From contig DASXOZ010000039.1 of the NCBI GenBank assembly GCA_036493895.1, forward strand, positions 1 through 42,194: a stretch of 42,194 bases of DNA. Direction: 5' to 3'. Under the pieces are notes generated by a model. It did no database searches. It was not told the origin of the DNA and saw only the letters and a list, made by a program, of their open reading frames with translations. Shown one piece after another: positions 8,147 through 14,733 of the stretch. This stretch comes from Candidatus Binatia bacterium (GTDB lineage: Bacteria; Desulfobacterota; Binatia; UBA1149; CAITLU01). The position numbers and the translations under genes were made by a program. Numbering within the stretch: the first letter of the stretch is position 1; the number at the start of each line of letters is the position of its first letter.

Positions 8147-8219
8147 GGCCAACTGCGTTGGCCCGGGACAGAAGCATGGCCAACCGCGTTGGCCCGGAAC
8201 AAGAGGAGGGCCAACCATG
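8147..8219 (+). promoter_or_regulatory. 31-bp tandem repeat leader with competing hairpins at the ribosome binding site
   Basis: GGCCAAC recurs at 8147, 8178 and 8209, exactly 31 bp apart; units one and two match at 25 of 31 positions. Each full unit contains GGCCAAC-3 nt-GTTGGCC, a perfect 7-bp hairpin (8147-8163 and 8178-8194). The third unit is truncated and its positions 9-11 are the ATG start codon at 8217. GTTGGCC at 8188-8194 can pair either with 8178-8184 (loop CGC) or with 8209-8215; the second pairing places the Shine-Dalgarno AGGAGG (8205-8210) in its loop and stem edge. This geometry allows an on/off translational switch, which is inferred from sequence only. Confidence 0.6.
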
Positions 8220-9182
8220 TTCTCATCGACGTCGGCCGAGGCGCTGCCCACCGAGTACGATCTCAACTACGTCTGGGACTACTCGACGAAAGAGGAAGGG
8301 CTGCGCAACCTCTACGAGAAGTCGAAGCTGGGGCACTGGAACGCCAAGGTCGATCCGGACTGGACGACCGACGTCGATCCCCAGGCCGAGAACATCCCCG
8401 ACCAGACGATCCCCTGGTACGGCACCTCGCACTGGAACAAGCTTTCCGACCAGAACATCCGCGAGCTGCGTCACTCGGGCCAGGCCTGGACGCTCAGCCA
8501 GTTCATGCACGGCGAGCAGGGCGCGCTGATGGTGGCGGCCCAGCTCGTCAACTGCGTTCCCGACATCGATGCGAAGTTCTACGCAGCGCAGCAGGCGGCA
8601 GACGAGGCGCGCCACGTCGAGGCCTACGAGCTGTACCTCAGCCGCAAGCTGCAGAAGGAATACCCTTGCAACCCGGAGCTGAGGACGCTGCTCGACGAGA
8701 TCCTCACGGCGCGCGAGTGGGACATCAAGTATCTCGGCATGCAGATCCTCGTCGAGGGCCTGGCCCTTGCGGCGTTCGGAATGCAGAACCAGATCACGCG
8801 CGAGCCGCTGATCAAGGACATCACGTCGCGCATCATGGGCGACGAGTCGCGCCACGTGGCGTTCGGCGTGCTCTCGCTGCGCGAAGCCTACAAGGAGATG
8901 TCAGACGCGGAGCTGAAAGTCCGCGAGGAATTTGCCGTCGAGGCTTCCTACCTGATGCGTGACCGGCTGCTGCCCAGGGTCCTGTGGGACGAGCTCGGGC
9001 TTCCGGTGCGGGAGATGGAAGAGATCAGCGACCGCTCCGAGACGATGAAGCAGTTCCGCACGATGCTGTTCTCGAAGATCGTGCCGAACGTCAAGCGCCT
9101 CGGCCTGCTCAACGACCGCCTGCGCGGCCAGTTCGGAAAGCTCGGCATCCTCGGGTTCGAGGACTGGGAAGCTTCGGCCTGA
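8217..9182 (+). CDS. Ferritin-like diiron protein (ribonucleotide reductase R2-like fold)
   Basis: A 321-residue helical protein with a complete set of carboxylate/histidine ligands for a dinuclear iron site: Glu100 (MHGEQG), Glu130-x-x-His133 (ADEARHVEAY), Glu180 (LVEGLAL) and Glu210-x-x-His213 (GDESRHVAFG). This two-fold E...ExxH arrangement is that of the R2-like oxidases and AurF-type N-oxygenases. ExxH spacing and the flanking DEARH / DESRH words are clear. Such proteins use O2 for hydroxylation, N-oxygenation or two-electron oxidation; the substrate is not evident and no ferredoxin or reductase lies next to it. The ATG lies seven bases after AGGAGG, inside the repeat leader. A palindromic element with a T-run closes the transcript downstream. 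Confidence 0.82.
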   Translation: MFSSTSAEALPTEYDLNYVWDYSTKEEGLRNLYEKSKLGHWNAKVDPDWTTDVDPQAENIPDQTIPWYGTSHWNKLSDQNIRELRHSGQAWTLSQFMHGEQGALMVAAQLVNCVPDIDAKFYAAQQAADEARHVEAYELYLSRKLQKEYPCNPELRTLLDEILTAREWDIKYLGMQILVEGLALAAFGMQNQITREPLIKDITSRIMGDESRHVAFGVLSLREAYKEMSDAELKVREEFAVEASYLMRDRLLPRVLWDELGLPVREMEEISDRSETMKQFRTMLFSKIVPNVKRLGLLNDRLRGQFGKLGILGFEDWEASA

Positions 9183-9190
9183 GTGGGGCG

Positions 9191-9280
9191 TTGGGGTCAG
9201 GCACCAGCGCTGGGGTCAGGCACCAGCGCGCATCAATCGGGCACCGGAGCCGAGTTTATGCGCGCTGGTGCCTGACCCCA
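9191..9280. repeat. REP-like palindromic element, locus 1
   Basis: Two direct 20-bp copies (9191-9210 and 9211-9230) share the core GGGGTCAGGCACCAGCGC. An inverted copy follows at 9261-9280. The second direct copy and the inverted one pair over 23 bp (9211-9233 with 9258-9280) around a 24-nt loop, and TTTTT follows on the plus strand, so it also looks like a Rho-independent terminator for the diiron gene. It sits between two convergent genes. The same core recurs at 32291-32328. Confidence 0.85.
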
Positions 9281-9284
9281 TTTT

Positions 9285-10124
9285 TCACCGCTTCCCCGCC
9301 AGCGTCTCGGCCAGCGTGCCGAGATCTCCCGTCTCCATTGCGCGCGTCTGGCCGCCGAGAGCCAGGAACTCGGCCATGCGCCGCTTGGCCTCCGCCGTCG
9401 GCAGCGTCTGGTTGAACGCGTGGGCTTCGTCGAGCAGCCCTTCTTCGACTCCGTGCTCGGCGGAATTCACCAGCGCCTTGGCAAGACGGATCGCGTCGGG
9501 AGGAAAGCTCGCGATGCGCAGCGCCAGCGTCTCGACGAAAGGTCCGAGCTCGTGCGGAGGAAGCGCGCGGTTCACGTAGCCGTAGCGCTCGGCAACGTCG
9601 GCCGGGAAATCCTGGCATCCGAGAACGATCTCCAGCGCGCGGCCGCGCCCGCACAGGCGCGGAAGCCGCTGCGTGCCGCTGCCGCCCGGAAGAATGCCGA
9701 GCGCCACCTCGGGCTGGCCGAGCACGGCCTTGCCGAGCGCCGCAAAGCGCATGTCGAGCGACAGCACGAACTCGCTGCCGCCTCCGCGCGTCTTCCCTTC
9801 GATTTTCGCGATGCTGACCTTCGGCATCGTGCGGAAGCGGTCGACCATCGCATGGAAGAACGACGGGCGCGCCTGGCGCGGCGGAGCGTCGTCGGGAAGC
9901 TGCTGGATCAGCGAGACGTCGGCGTGCGCGATGAAGAAGTCGGGGTCGGCGCTGTCGAAGACGACGACGCGCACGTCGGGATCGATCTCGACCTGCCGGC
10001 CCAGGCTGTCGATCTCCTGCATCAGCGCGACGTCGAACAGGTTGATCGGAGGATGATCGATCGTCGCGAACAGCACTGCGCGATCGACGCGGATTTTCAG
10101 GCACTGATAGCTGTCGTAAGCCAA
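9285..10124 (-). CDS. Enoyl-CoA hydratase/isomerase family protein
   Basis: A crotonase-fold protein of about 280 residues. The order of motifs is normal: ATIDHPPINLFD near the N-terminus, HADVS, KIEGKTRGGGSEFVLSLDMRFAA (oxyanion hole region), and GQPEVALGILPGGSGTQRLPRLCGRGRALEIVLG with the Glu-containing active-site loop. The C-terminus lacks an extra domain. Crotonases hydrate, isomerise or cleave acyl-CoA thioesters in the cytosol; the specific reaction cannot be assigned. I prefer the TTG start at 10124, because AAGGAGA lies seven bases upstream; in-frame ATGs at 10145 and 10154 would put that Shine-Dalgarno inside the gene. A possible fatty-acid link is the acyl-CoA ligase at 20.4-22.1 kb, but they are not adjacent. 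Confidence 0.82.
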   Translation of the reverse strand: MAYDSYQCLKIRVDRAVLFATIDHPPINLFDVALMQEIDSLGRQVEIDPDVRVVVFDSADPDFFIAHADVSLIQQLPDDAPPRQARPSFFHAMVDRFRTMPKVSIAKIEGKTRGGGSEFVLSLDMRFAALGKAVLGQPEVALGILPGGSGTQRLPRLCGRGRALEIVLGCQDFPADVAERYGYVNRALPPHELGPFVETLALRIASFPPDAIRLAKALVNSAEHGVEEGLLDEAHAFNQTLPTAEAKRRMAEFLALGGQTRAMETGDLGTLAETLAGKR

Positions 10125-10333
10125 GCGAATGTCTCCTTGCCGCATCCGAGGCATCGGCGCGGCAGCAGCGCCCGCCGAATCGCGTCGATGGCGAGCGGAT
10201 CGAGTGTCGGGCCAGACTCCTAGCCGCCGCCGCCGCGAGTCGCAACGCTTGCCGCGAACGGCTGCCACTGAGAAGATCGATGCGGCAGCGCGCGCGGCCG
10301 GCTCGCGCCCCTTCGCACCGCAAGGAGTGCAGC

Positions 10334-10825
10334 ATGAAGCGCTTCAAACAGATCCTCGCGACTACCGATCTCTCTCCCGAATCGTTCGCAGCTGTGCAAT
10401 ACGCGGCGCACCTGGCCGAAGGGCAGGGCGCCCGCCTGACGGTGCTGCACGTCCCCCAGACGACGACGCTGCTGTTCACCGACTTCGCGCCGCCGGTCGA
10501 CCTGCTGAGCCTGGACCGCACGATCGCGGACGCCGGCCGCGAAGCCCTCGAGGGCTGGGTTTCCCGTCACCTGAAGGGGCGCGTCAAGCCGCGCATCCTC
10601 ATCCGCTCGGGCGTCACGCACGAGATCGTCTGCAAGACGGCCTCCGAGGTCGACGCGAGCCTCATCGTGATGGCGACGCACGGGCGACGCGGCCTCGGCC
10701 ACGTGATCCTCGGCAGCGTCACCGAGCGTGTGCTGCGCGAGGCGCCGTGTCCGGTGCTCGTCGTGAGGCCGCCGACTCCCGATCCGAAGAAGAAGGCGAA
10801 AAAGGCGGCGGCAAAAAAGAAGTAG
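10334..10825 (+). CDS. Universal stress protein (UspA family)
   Basis: A single-domain Usp of 163 residues. It opens with KRFKQILATTDLSPESFAAVQYAAHLAE, then GxARLTVLHV, and ends with VMATHGRRGLGHVILGSVTERVLREAPCPVLVVRPP. That last block holds the G-x2-G-x9-G(S/T) ATP-binding pattern, so an ATP-binding Usp is likely. The C-terminus is extended by a lysine/alanine tail (KKKAKKAAAKKK) not usual in the family. ATG 10334 follows AAGGAGTG by about six bases. It is divergent from the enoyl-CoA hydratase gene and convergent with the cupin gene. Confidence 0.9.
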   Translation: MKRFKQILATTDLSPESFAAVQYAAHLAEGQGARLTVLHVPQTTTLLFTDFAPPVDLLSLDRTIADAGREALEGWVSRHLKGRVKPRILIRSGVTHEIVCKTASEVDASLIVMATHGRRGLGHVILGSVTERVLREAPCPVLVVRPPTPDPKKKAKKAAAKKK

Positions 10826-10846
10826 TGCCGCCGGCCGCAGCGGTGC

Positions 10847-11215
10847 TCAGTGCTCTTCGTCGCGGTTCACGGTCTGCGGCGAGAACGCCTCCATGCAGAT
10901 CGCAATGTACTCGGCGCCGCCGTCAAACGGCGAGCTGTAGCGCACCCACTCGCCGGGCTCGGTGATCACGGCCTGGCCACCGTCGACGAGCATCACGCCG
11001 CCTTCGTGCTCGACGCGAAGGCGTCCGGCCAGCACGACGGTAATCTCGCGGAACTGCGGCCTCTGTCCCGGCTCCGACCAACCGGCGGGCGAGCGCATGC
11101 GGGCGACGCTTACCGCGGTATCGCCGGTGCTGACGCGACCGACGTACTCGTCGATCCTCTTCGGAGGCTTTCCGGTCGCGACGATCGAAGTGGGAGCGGA
11201 GATCAGTCTGGGCAT
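10847..11215 (-). CDS. Cupin-domain protein
   Basis: A small 122-residue single cupin. The barrel is visible in RPQFREITVVLAGRLRVEHEGGVMLVDGGQAVITEPGEWVRYSSPFDGGAEYIAICMEAFSP: motif 1 with the G-x-L strand and motif 2 with P-G-E-W-x-x-Y. The usual two histidines of motif 1 are not obvious, so metal binding is uncertain. Function unknown; small cupins often bind a metabolite or act as isomerases. ATG 11215 is chosen because the upstream continuation of the frame (to 11449) crosses a tandem repeat and looks non-coding. It is divergent from the alpha/beta hydrolase gene at 11376. Confidence 0.75.
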   Translation of the reverse strand: MPRLISAPTSIVATGKPPKRIDEYVGRVSTGDTAVSVARMRSPAGWSEPGQRPQFREITVVLAGRLRVEHEGGVMLVDGGQAVITEPGEWVRYSSPFDGGAEYIAICMEAFSPQTVNRDEEH

Positions 11216-11284
11216 CGGCTTGACCCTCGGGTCCTTGGTGCATAGCCTCCGCGCGCCGATCTTGCACCTCCTGCGCGCGAGCCG

Positions 11285-11378
11285 GGTACGAGCACCTGGT
11301 ACGAGGCACGAGTACGAGCCACCTGTTACGAGGCACGGGTACAATCCACCCGGTACGAGGCACGAGTACGCTCCATTG
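11285..11378. repeat. 27-bp tandem repeat ending at a start codon
   Basis: Three consecutive 27-bp units (11298-11324, 11325-11351, 11352-11378) starting GGTACGAGGCACGAG or a close variant, preceded by a 13-bp partial unit (11285-11297). The last three bases of unit three are the TTG start codon of the alpha/beta hydrolase. The period is a multiple of three, so it stays open on both strands. It occupies the region between divergent genes. Confidence 0.85.
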
Positions 11379-12260
11379 GAAACGCCCCCGTCAGTCCCCA
11401 TTTCCGTTCGTGACCATCGTCGCATCGAATTCGCCGGCAGCGGAGGCATCCGGCTGGTCGCCGACGCCGTCGGTGACGAGTCCGCACCTCCTGTCCTGCT
11501 GCTGCACGGCGGCGGGCAAACCCGCCACGCGTGGGGTGCGACGGCGACGAGGCTCGCGCAGGCCGGATTCTATGCCGTGACGCTGGACCTTCGCGGCCAC
11601 GGCGAAAGCGAATGGGCCAGCGACGGAGACTACGAGATTGCGTCTTTTGCGGCCGACATCCTCGCGGTTTCTTCCCAGCTTCCGGCAGCGCCCGCGCTGG
11701 TCGGAGCATCGCTCGGGGGAATCGCGAGCATGGTGTGCGAGCACGTGCACCCGCTCGCGACGGCCGTCGTGCTCGTCGACATTACGCCGCGTATGGATCC
11801 CGAAGGCGTGCAGCGCATCGTCGGCTTCATGAACGCGTTTCCCGGCGGATTCGCGACGATCGACGAGGCGGCCGACGCAATTTCCGAATATCTCCCGCAC
11901 CGCCCGCGTCCTCGCGACACCAGCGGACTGGCCAAGAACCTGCGTCTCGGCGAGGACGGTCGCTACCGGTGGCACTGGGATCCGCGTTTTCTCTCCGGCC
12001 CTCCGCGAAGCTCGCACGAGCACTATCCCGAGCGCATGAACAACGCCGCGCGCTCCCTTACGGTGCCGGTGCTGCTGGTGCGCGGTCGCATGAGCGAGAT
12101 CGTCAGCGAACAGGGCGTGCGCGAGTTTCTCGAGATGGTGCCTCATGCCGAGTACGTGGACGTCGAGGACGCTTCGCACATGGTCGCCGGCGATCGCAAC
12201 GACGCGTTCTGCGACGGCGTGATCGAGTTCCTCAAGCGCAAGCTTCTCGGCGCGCCGTGA
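11376..12260 (+). CDS. Alpha/beta hydrolase
   Basis: A protein of about 294 residues with the alpha/beta hydrolase core: VLLLHGGGQTRHAW (oxyanion hole), DLRGHGESEWASDGDY, ALVGASLGGIASM (nucleophile Ser in GASLG), PVLLVRGRMSEIVSEQG (acid region) and VEDASHMVAGDRND (catalytic His). Serine nucleophile separates it from the two Asp-type hydrolases in this window. The likely role is an esterase, lactonase or C-C hydrolase of unknown substrate. No ATG fits in the right place; TTG 11376, the last codon of the tandem repeat, is the best candidate although no strong Shine-Dalgarno precedes it. The stop overlaps the next gene's GTG start (GTGA), so the two are coupled. Confidence 0.8.
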   Translation: METPPSVPISVRDHRRIEFAGSGGIRLVADAVGDESAPPVLLLHGGGQTRHAWGATATRLAQAGFYAVTLDLRGHGESEWASDGDYEIASFAADILAVSSQLPAAPALVGASLGGIASMVCEHVHPLATAVVLVDITPRMDPEGVQRIVGFMNAFPGGFATIDEAADAISEYLPHRPRPRDTSGLAKNLRLGEDGRYRWHWDPRFLSGPPRSSHEHYPERMNNAARSLTVPVLLVRGRMSEIVSEQGVREFLEMVPHAEYVDVEDASHMVAGDRNDAFCDGVIEFLKRKLLGAP

Positions 12261-12700
12261 AGCTCGAAGGCGACGCTCGCGGCCGCGCTCTGGCGCGCTT
12301 TGCCGCCGCGCGCGTCGGACACCTTGCCACCGCATCGCCGTCGGCGATCCCTCACGTCGTGCCGCTTTGCTTCGTCGTGGTCGGCGAAGCGGTCTACTCG
12401 GTGATCGACGACAAGCCCAAGCCGCGCGGCCGCGTGCTGCAGCGCCTTCGCAACATCCAGCGCAATCCACATGCGAGCGTACTGGTCGACCGTTACGACG
12501 ACGACTGGTCGAAGCTGTGGTTCGTGCTCGTCCAAGGCGAAGCGGGACAGGTCGAGGACGATGCGGAGTACGCCGCTGCGCTCGAGGCACTGCGCAGCAA
12601 GTATCCGCAGTATCACTCGATGCCGCTCGCGCGTGCGACCCATCCGATGATCCGCGTGCGGATCGCAGAGGTGGTCGGCTGGAATCCCGGCGGCGACTGA
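12257..12700 (+). CDS. PPOX-class flavin/F420-dependent oxidoreductase (TIGR03668-like)
   Basis: A 147-residue split-barrel protein. VGHLATASPSAIPHVVPLCFVVVGEAVYSVIDDKPKP followed by LQRLRNIQRNPHASVLVDRYDDDWSKLWFVLVQGEA matches the TIGR03668 group of PPOX-class proteins described as F420-dependent; the RNIQRNPxxSVLVDxYxxDWxxLWFV block is the strongest hallmark. Start is GTG 12257, overlapping the upstream stop. F420 dependence is known for the family in actinobacteria and is not shown here; FMN is an alternative. Coupling to a serine hydrolase suggests a shared small-molecule pathway. Confidence 0.82.
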   Translation: MKLEGDARGRALARFAAARVGHLATASPSAIPHVVPLCFVVVGEAVYSVIDDKPKPRGRVLQRLRNIQRNPHASVLVDRYDDDWSKLWFVLVQGEAGQVEDDAEYAAALEALRSKYPQYHSMPLARATHPMIRVRIAEVVGWNPGGD

Positions 12701-12710
12701 CCGGCTTCGA

Positions 12711-14456
12711 TCAGCGCCCGGTTTCGATGAAGTGTGACACCGAGAACACTTCCTCGGTGGTCCCTTCCTTGTCGCCGAAATTGAAGTACCAGCCTTCCTC
12801 CTGCGGCGTGCTCGGCGAGGGAAGCTGACAGCGCGTCGCGTGGTTGAGCTGGATGTCCATCATCGACAGCGCGGGGATGTAGAACTGGTCGTAGTCGTAG
12901 ACCGCTTTCTTGGCGGTCGGGATCGGCTTCTTCCCGAAAGCCCAGGTCTGCACGAGGCTCTTCCACAGCGCGCCCTTCAGGTCGTAGATCTCGGTGTAAG
13001 GGATCAGCAGGCTCTCGCGGTCCAGGTACAGCACCCGCTGGCCGAAGTTGTAGCCGCCGAGGCGGGAGACGGCCAGAAGAATGTAGACCTCGCGCGGCTC
13101 CCAATCGTCTTCCTGCAGGAAGTCGGCGGGCGGCGGCTGGAACTTGGCCGGAAGATTTTTCGCGTGAAGAACGCCGAGCACCGTCTTCTTGCCGAGGTAC
13201 TTCCAGTCGCTCCATGCCGGATTGCCGGCGTAGCCTGCGTAGCTGTCCAGGTCGATGTCCTGGCCGAACACGCCTTCGGAGCGCTGCGCGCTGCTCAGGC
13301 GCCGCACGCGCTTGAATTGCGGGAAATACAGCCACGAATCGTCGGGGCGGGCAGGGTCGATGTAGCGGATGTACGTGAAGCCGGCGCCCTTCAGGTCGAA
13401 CGGCTCCTGGACCGCGCCGAGCATCTCGCGGTAGCGGATGCCCTCGGTGGTCGGCCACGTCGGCTTGGGATCGACGTGAAAGCGGCCCGTGTAGAAGATG
13501 CGGCGGAAGTTCTCGGTGTCGTAGTGCCGCTCGACCTGCATCGCCTGGCCGGGAGCGATCGGTCCGGTGTCGCAGCCGAAGTTTCGCACGGCCACGTCGT
13601 CGACCGAGATCCTGTTCTCGAAGTTGAACATCATCTTGATCGCGACGTCGGGGTCGTCGTCGTTGACGAGCGGGAACGGGATTCCCGCGACGAAGTTCTT
13701 CATCGAGTTCTTGTCGGCGGTCAGCTCGACCTGCGGGCTGTACTTGCGCGTCGCTTCTTCGCGAAACGGCTCGAGCGGAGCGGGCTTGGCCGCGATGACG
13801 GGAAGCGTGGCGCCGCGCGAGACGGCCCACTGGATCGACGGGCCGAGCAGATGCTTCCAGCGCTCGAGGTTGTTCTTCGAAACGATCGTTCCCGGCGGCG
13901 GGATGTCCTGCGGCGAGCCCCGGACCGGCGCGCCCTGCGCGACCGGTGCAGCTTCGGCGGCGCGCTGCGGCTTGGACGGCGGCGGCGCTTCGGCCGGCGC
14001 CGCCTGCTCGGGCGCGGCCGGCGCAGCCTTCACGACGGCCTTGGACGGTTTTCTCGGAGCAGGTCTGGCGACGGCCTTGCCTCTCTCGGGCTTTCCCGCC
14101 GGCGCAGCGGGCTCAGGCTGCGCTTCCTGACGGGTCTCGGCAGGCTCGGCGGCGGCGGGCGCGGCCGGTTGGGCAGCGGGTTGCGCAGCCGGCGGCGGCT
14201 TCGCTTCCTGCGCGGCACGCGACGGCAGCCCGAGCATCTTGCGCAGCGTCTCGACGTCGGTGCCGGCGGGAGCCGGAACGATTCCACCTTCGGGAGATGG
14301 GCGGCCTTCCTGCGCGAGCACGCGCGCTCCAGCGGCGAGGACGACGAACGCGACGAGCGTCACCTGGGCTGCGCGAAGCGCGCCCAGGAAAAAGCGCTCT
14401 TGCAGGGTGCGTCGTCCCCGCGGGACGGCACGAAATTGATCGGAAAGCCTCTTCAC
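12711..14456 (-). CDS. DUF1329 outer-membrane-associated protein with Ala/Pro-rich linker
   Basis: A 581-residue exported protein. A basic N-terminus and hydrophobic helix (about 27-48) end in GARVLAQEG, a plausible signal peptidase site. Residues 85-185 are a low-complexity linker rich in Ala, Pro, Lys and Glu. The rest is DUF1329: ERWKHLLGPSIQWAVSRGATLPV, FPLVNDDDPDVAIKMMFNFENR, YRRIFYTGRFHV-like, RLSSAQRSEGVFGQDIDLDSYAGYAGN, WKYLGKKTVLG and CxLPSP near the end. DUF1329 proteins are periplasmic, related to the LolA/LolB fold, often encoded near RND exporters or hydrophobic-compound catabolism genes; function is unproven. ATG 14456 is preceded by no strong Shine-Dalgarno. It is divergent from the large haem protein gene. 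Confidence 0.85.
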   Translation of the reverse strand: MKRLSDQFRAVPRGRRTLQERFFLGALRAAQVTLVAFVVLAAGARVLAQEGRPSPEGGIVPAPAGTDVETLRKMLGLPSRAAQEAKPPPAAQPAAQPAAPAAAEPAETRQEAQPEPAAPAGKPERGKAVARPAPRKPSKAVVKAAPAAPEQAAPAEAPPPSKPQRAAEAAPVAQGAPVRGSPQDIPPPGTIVSKNNLERWKHLLGPSIQWAVSRGATLPVIAAKPAPLEPFREEATRKYSPQVELTADKNSMKNFVAGIPFPLVNDDDPDVAIKMMFNFENRISVDDVAVRNFGCDTGPIAPGQAMQVERHYDTENFRRIFYTGRFHVDPKPTWPTTEGIRYREMLGAVQEPFDLKGAGFTYIRYIDPARPDDSWLYFPQFKRVRRLSSAQRSEGVFGQDIDLDSYAGYAGNPAWSDWKYLGKKTVLGVLHAKNLPAKFQPPPADFLQEDDWEPREVYILLAVSRLGGYNFGQRVLYLDRESLLIPYTEIYDLKGALWKSLVQTWAFGKKPIPTAKKAVYDYDQFYIPALSMMDIQLNHATRCQLPSPSTPQEEGWYFNFGDKEGTTEEVFSVSHFIETGR

Positions 14457-14485
14457 TGAACCGTGTCCCCTCGGTCCTACGAGCC

Positions 14486-14533
14486 CTGTCCCCTGCCGGA
14501 ATATCCGGCGTGTTCCCCCCTCTATGGGGACAG
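14486..14533. promoter_or_regulatory. Nested inverted repeats in a divergent promoter region
   Basis: CTGTCCCC (14486-14493) pairs with GGGGACAG (14526-14533), enclosing a perfect GCCGGA-ATA-TCCGGC palindrome (14495-14509). Another TGTCCCC lies at 14464-14470. The site is 30 bases upstream of the DUF1329 start and 200 bases upstream of the haem protein gene, so it may be an operator for either. Confidence 0.4.
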
Positions 14534-14673
14534 CAGCAGTGATGCAAGAAATCCGTGCAAGGCCTTAACATTCATGCAACTGGCATTTCTCGCGGACGTC
14601 TTGCTCGCACTGCGTCCTCAGGTCTTTAGATGATCGTAAGGGGCTCGAGTGGGGCCCCTATCTGGGGAAACTG

Positions 14674-14716
14674 GGGCGGGTCTTTCCCGCCCATCGGGCA
14701 GCCGTTTTTCTGCCCG
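14674..14716 (+). promoter_or_regulatory. Two tandem hairpins in the leader of the dihaem protein gene
   Basis: GGGCGGG (14674-14680) pairs with CCCGCCC (14686-14692) around a 5-nt loop; CGGGCAG (14695-14701) pairs with CTGCCCG (14710-14716) around an 8-nt loop rich in T. They end about 17 bases before ATG 14734. The arrangement could attenuate transcription or control translation. It does not match a riboswitch class that I recognise. Confidence 0.4.
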
Positions 14717-14733
14717 CACGGGGGACCGAACAC

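Noticed and set aside
8155..8529. Alternative reading frame starting at ATG 8176 within the repeat leader
   Set aside because: The frame runs through the diiron gene out of phase and gives an Arg/Ser/Thr-rich product; the frame from 8217 has full diiron motifs.
11298..11378. CRISPR-like direct repeats
   Set aside because: The units are directly contiguous without unique spacers, so this is a plain tandem repeat; no cas genes are present.
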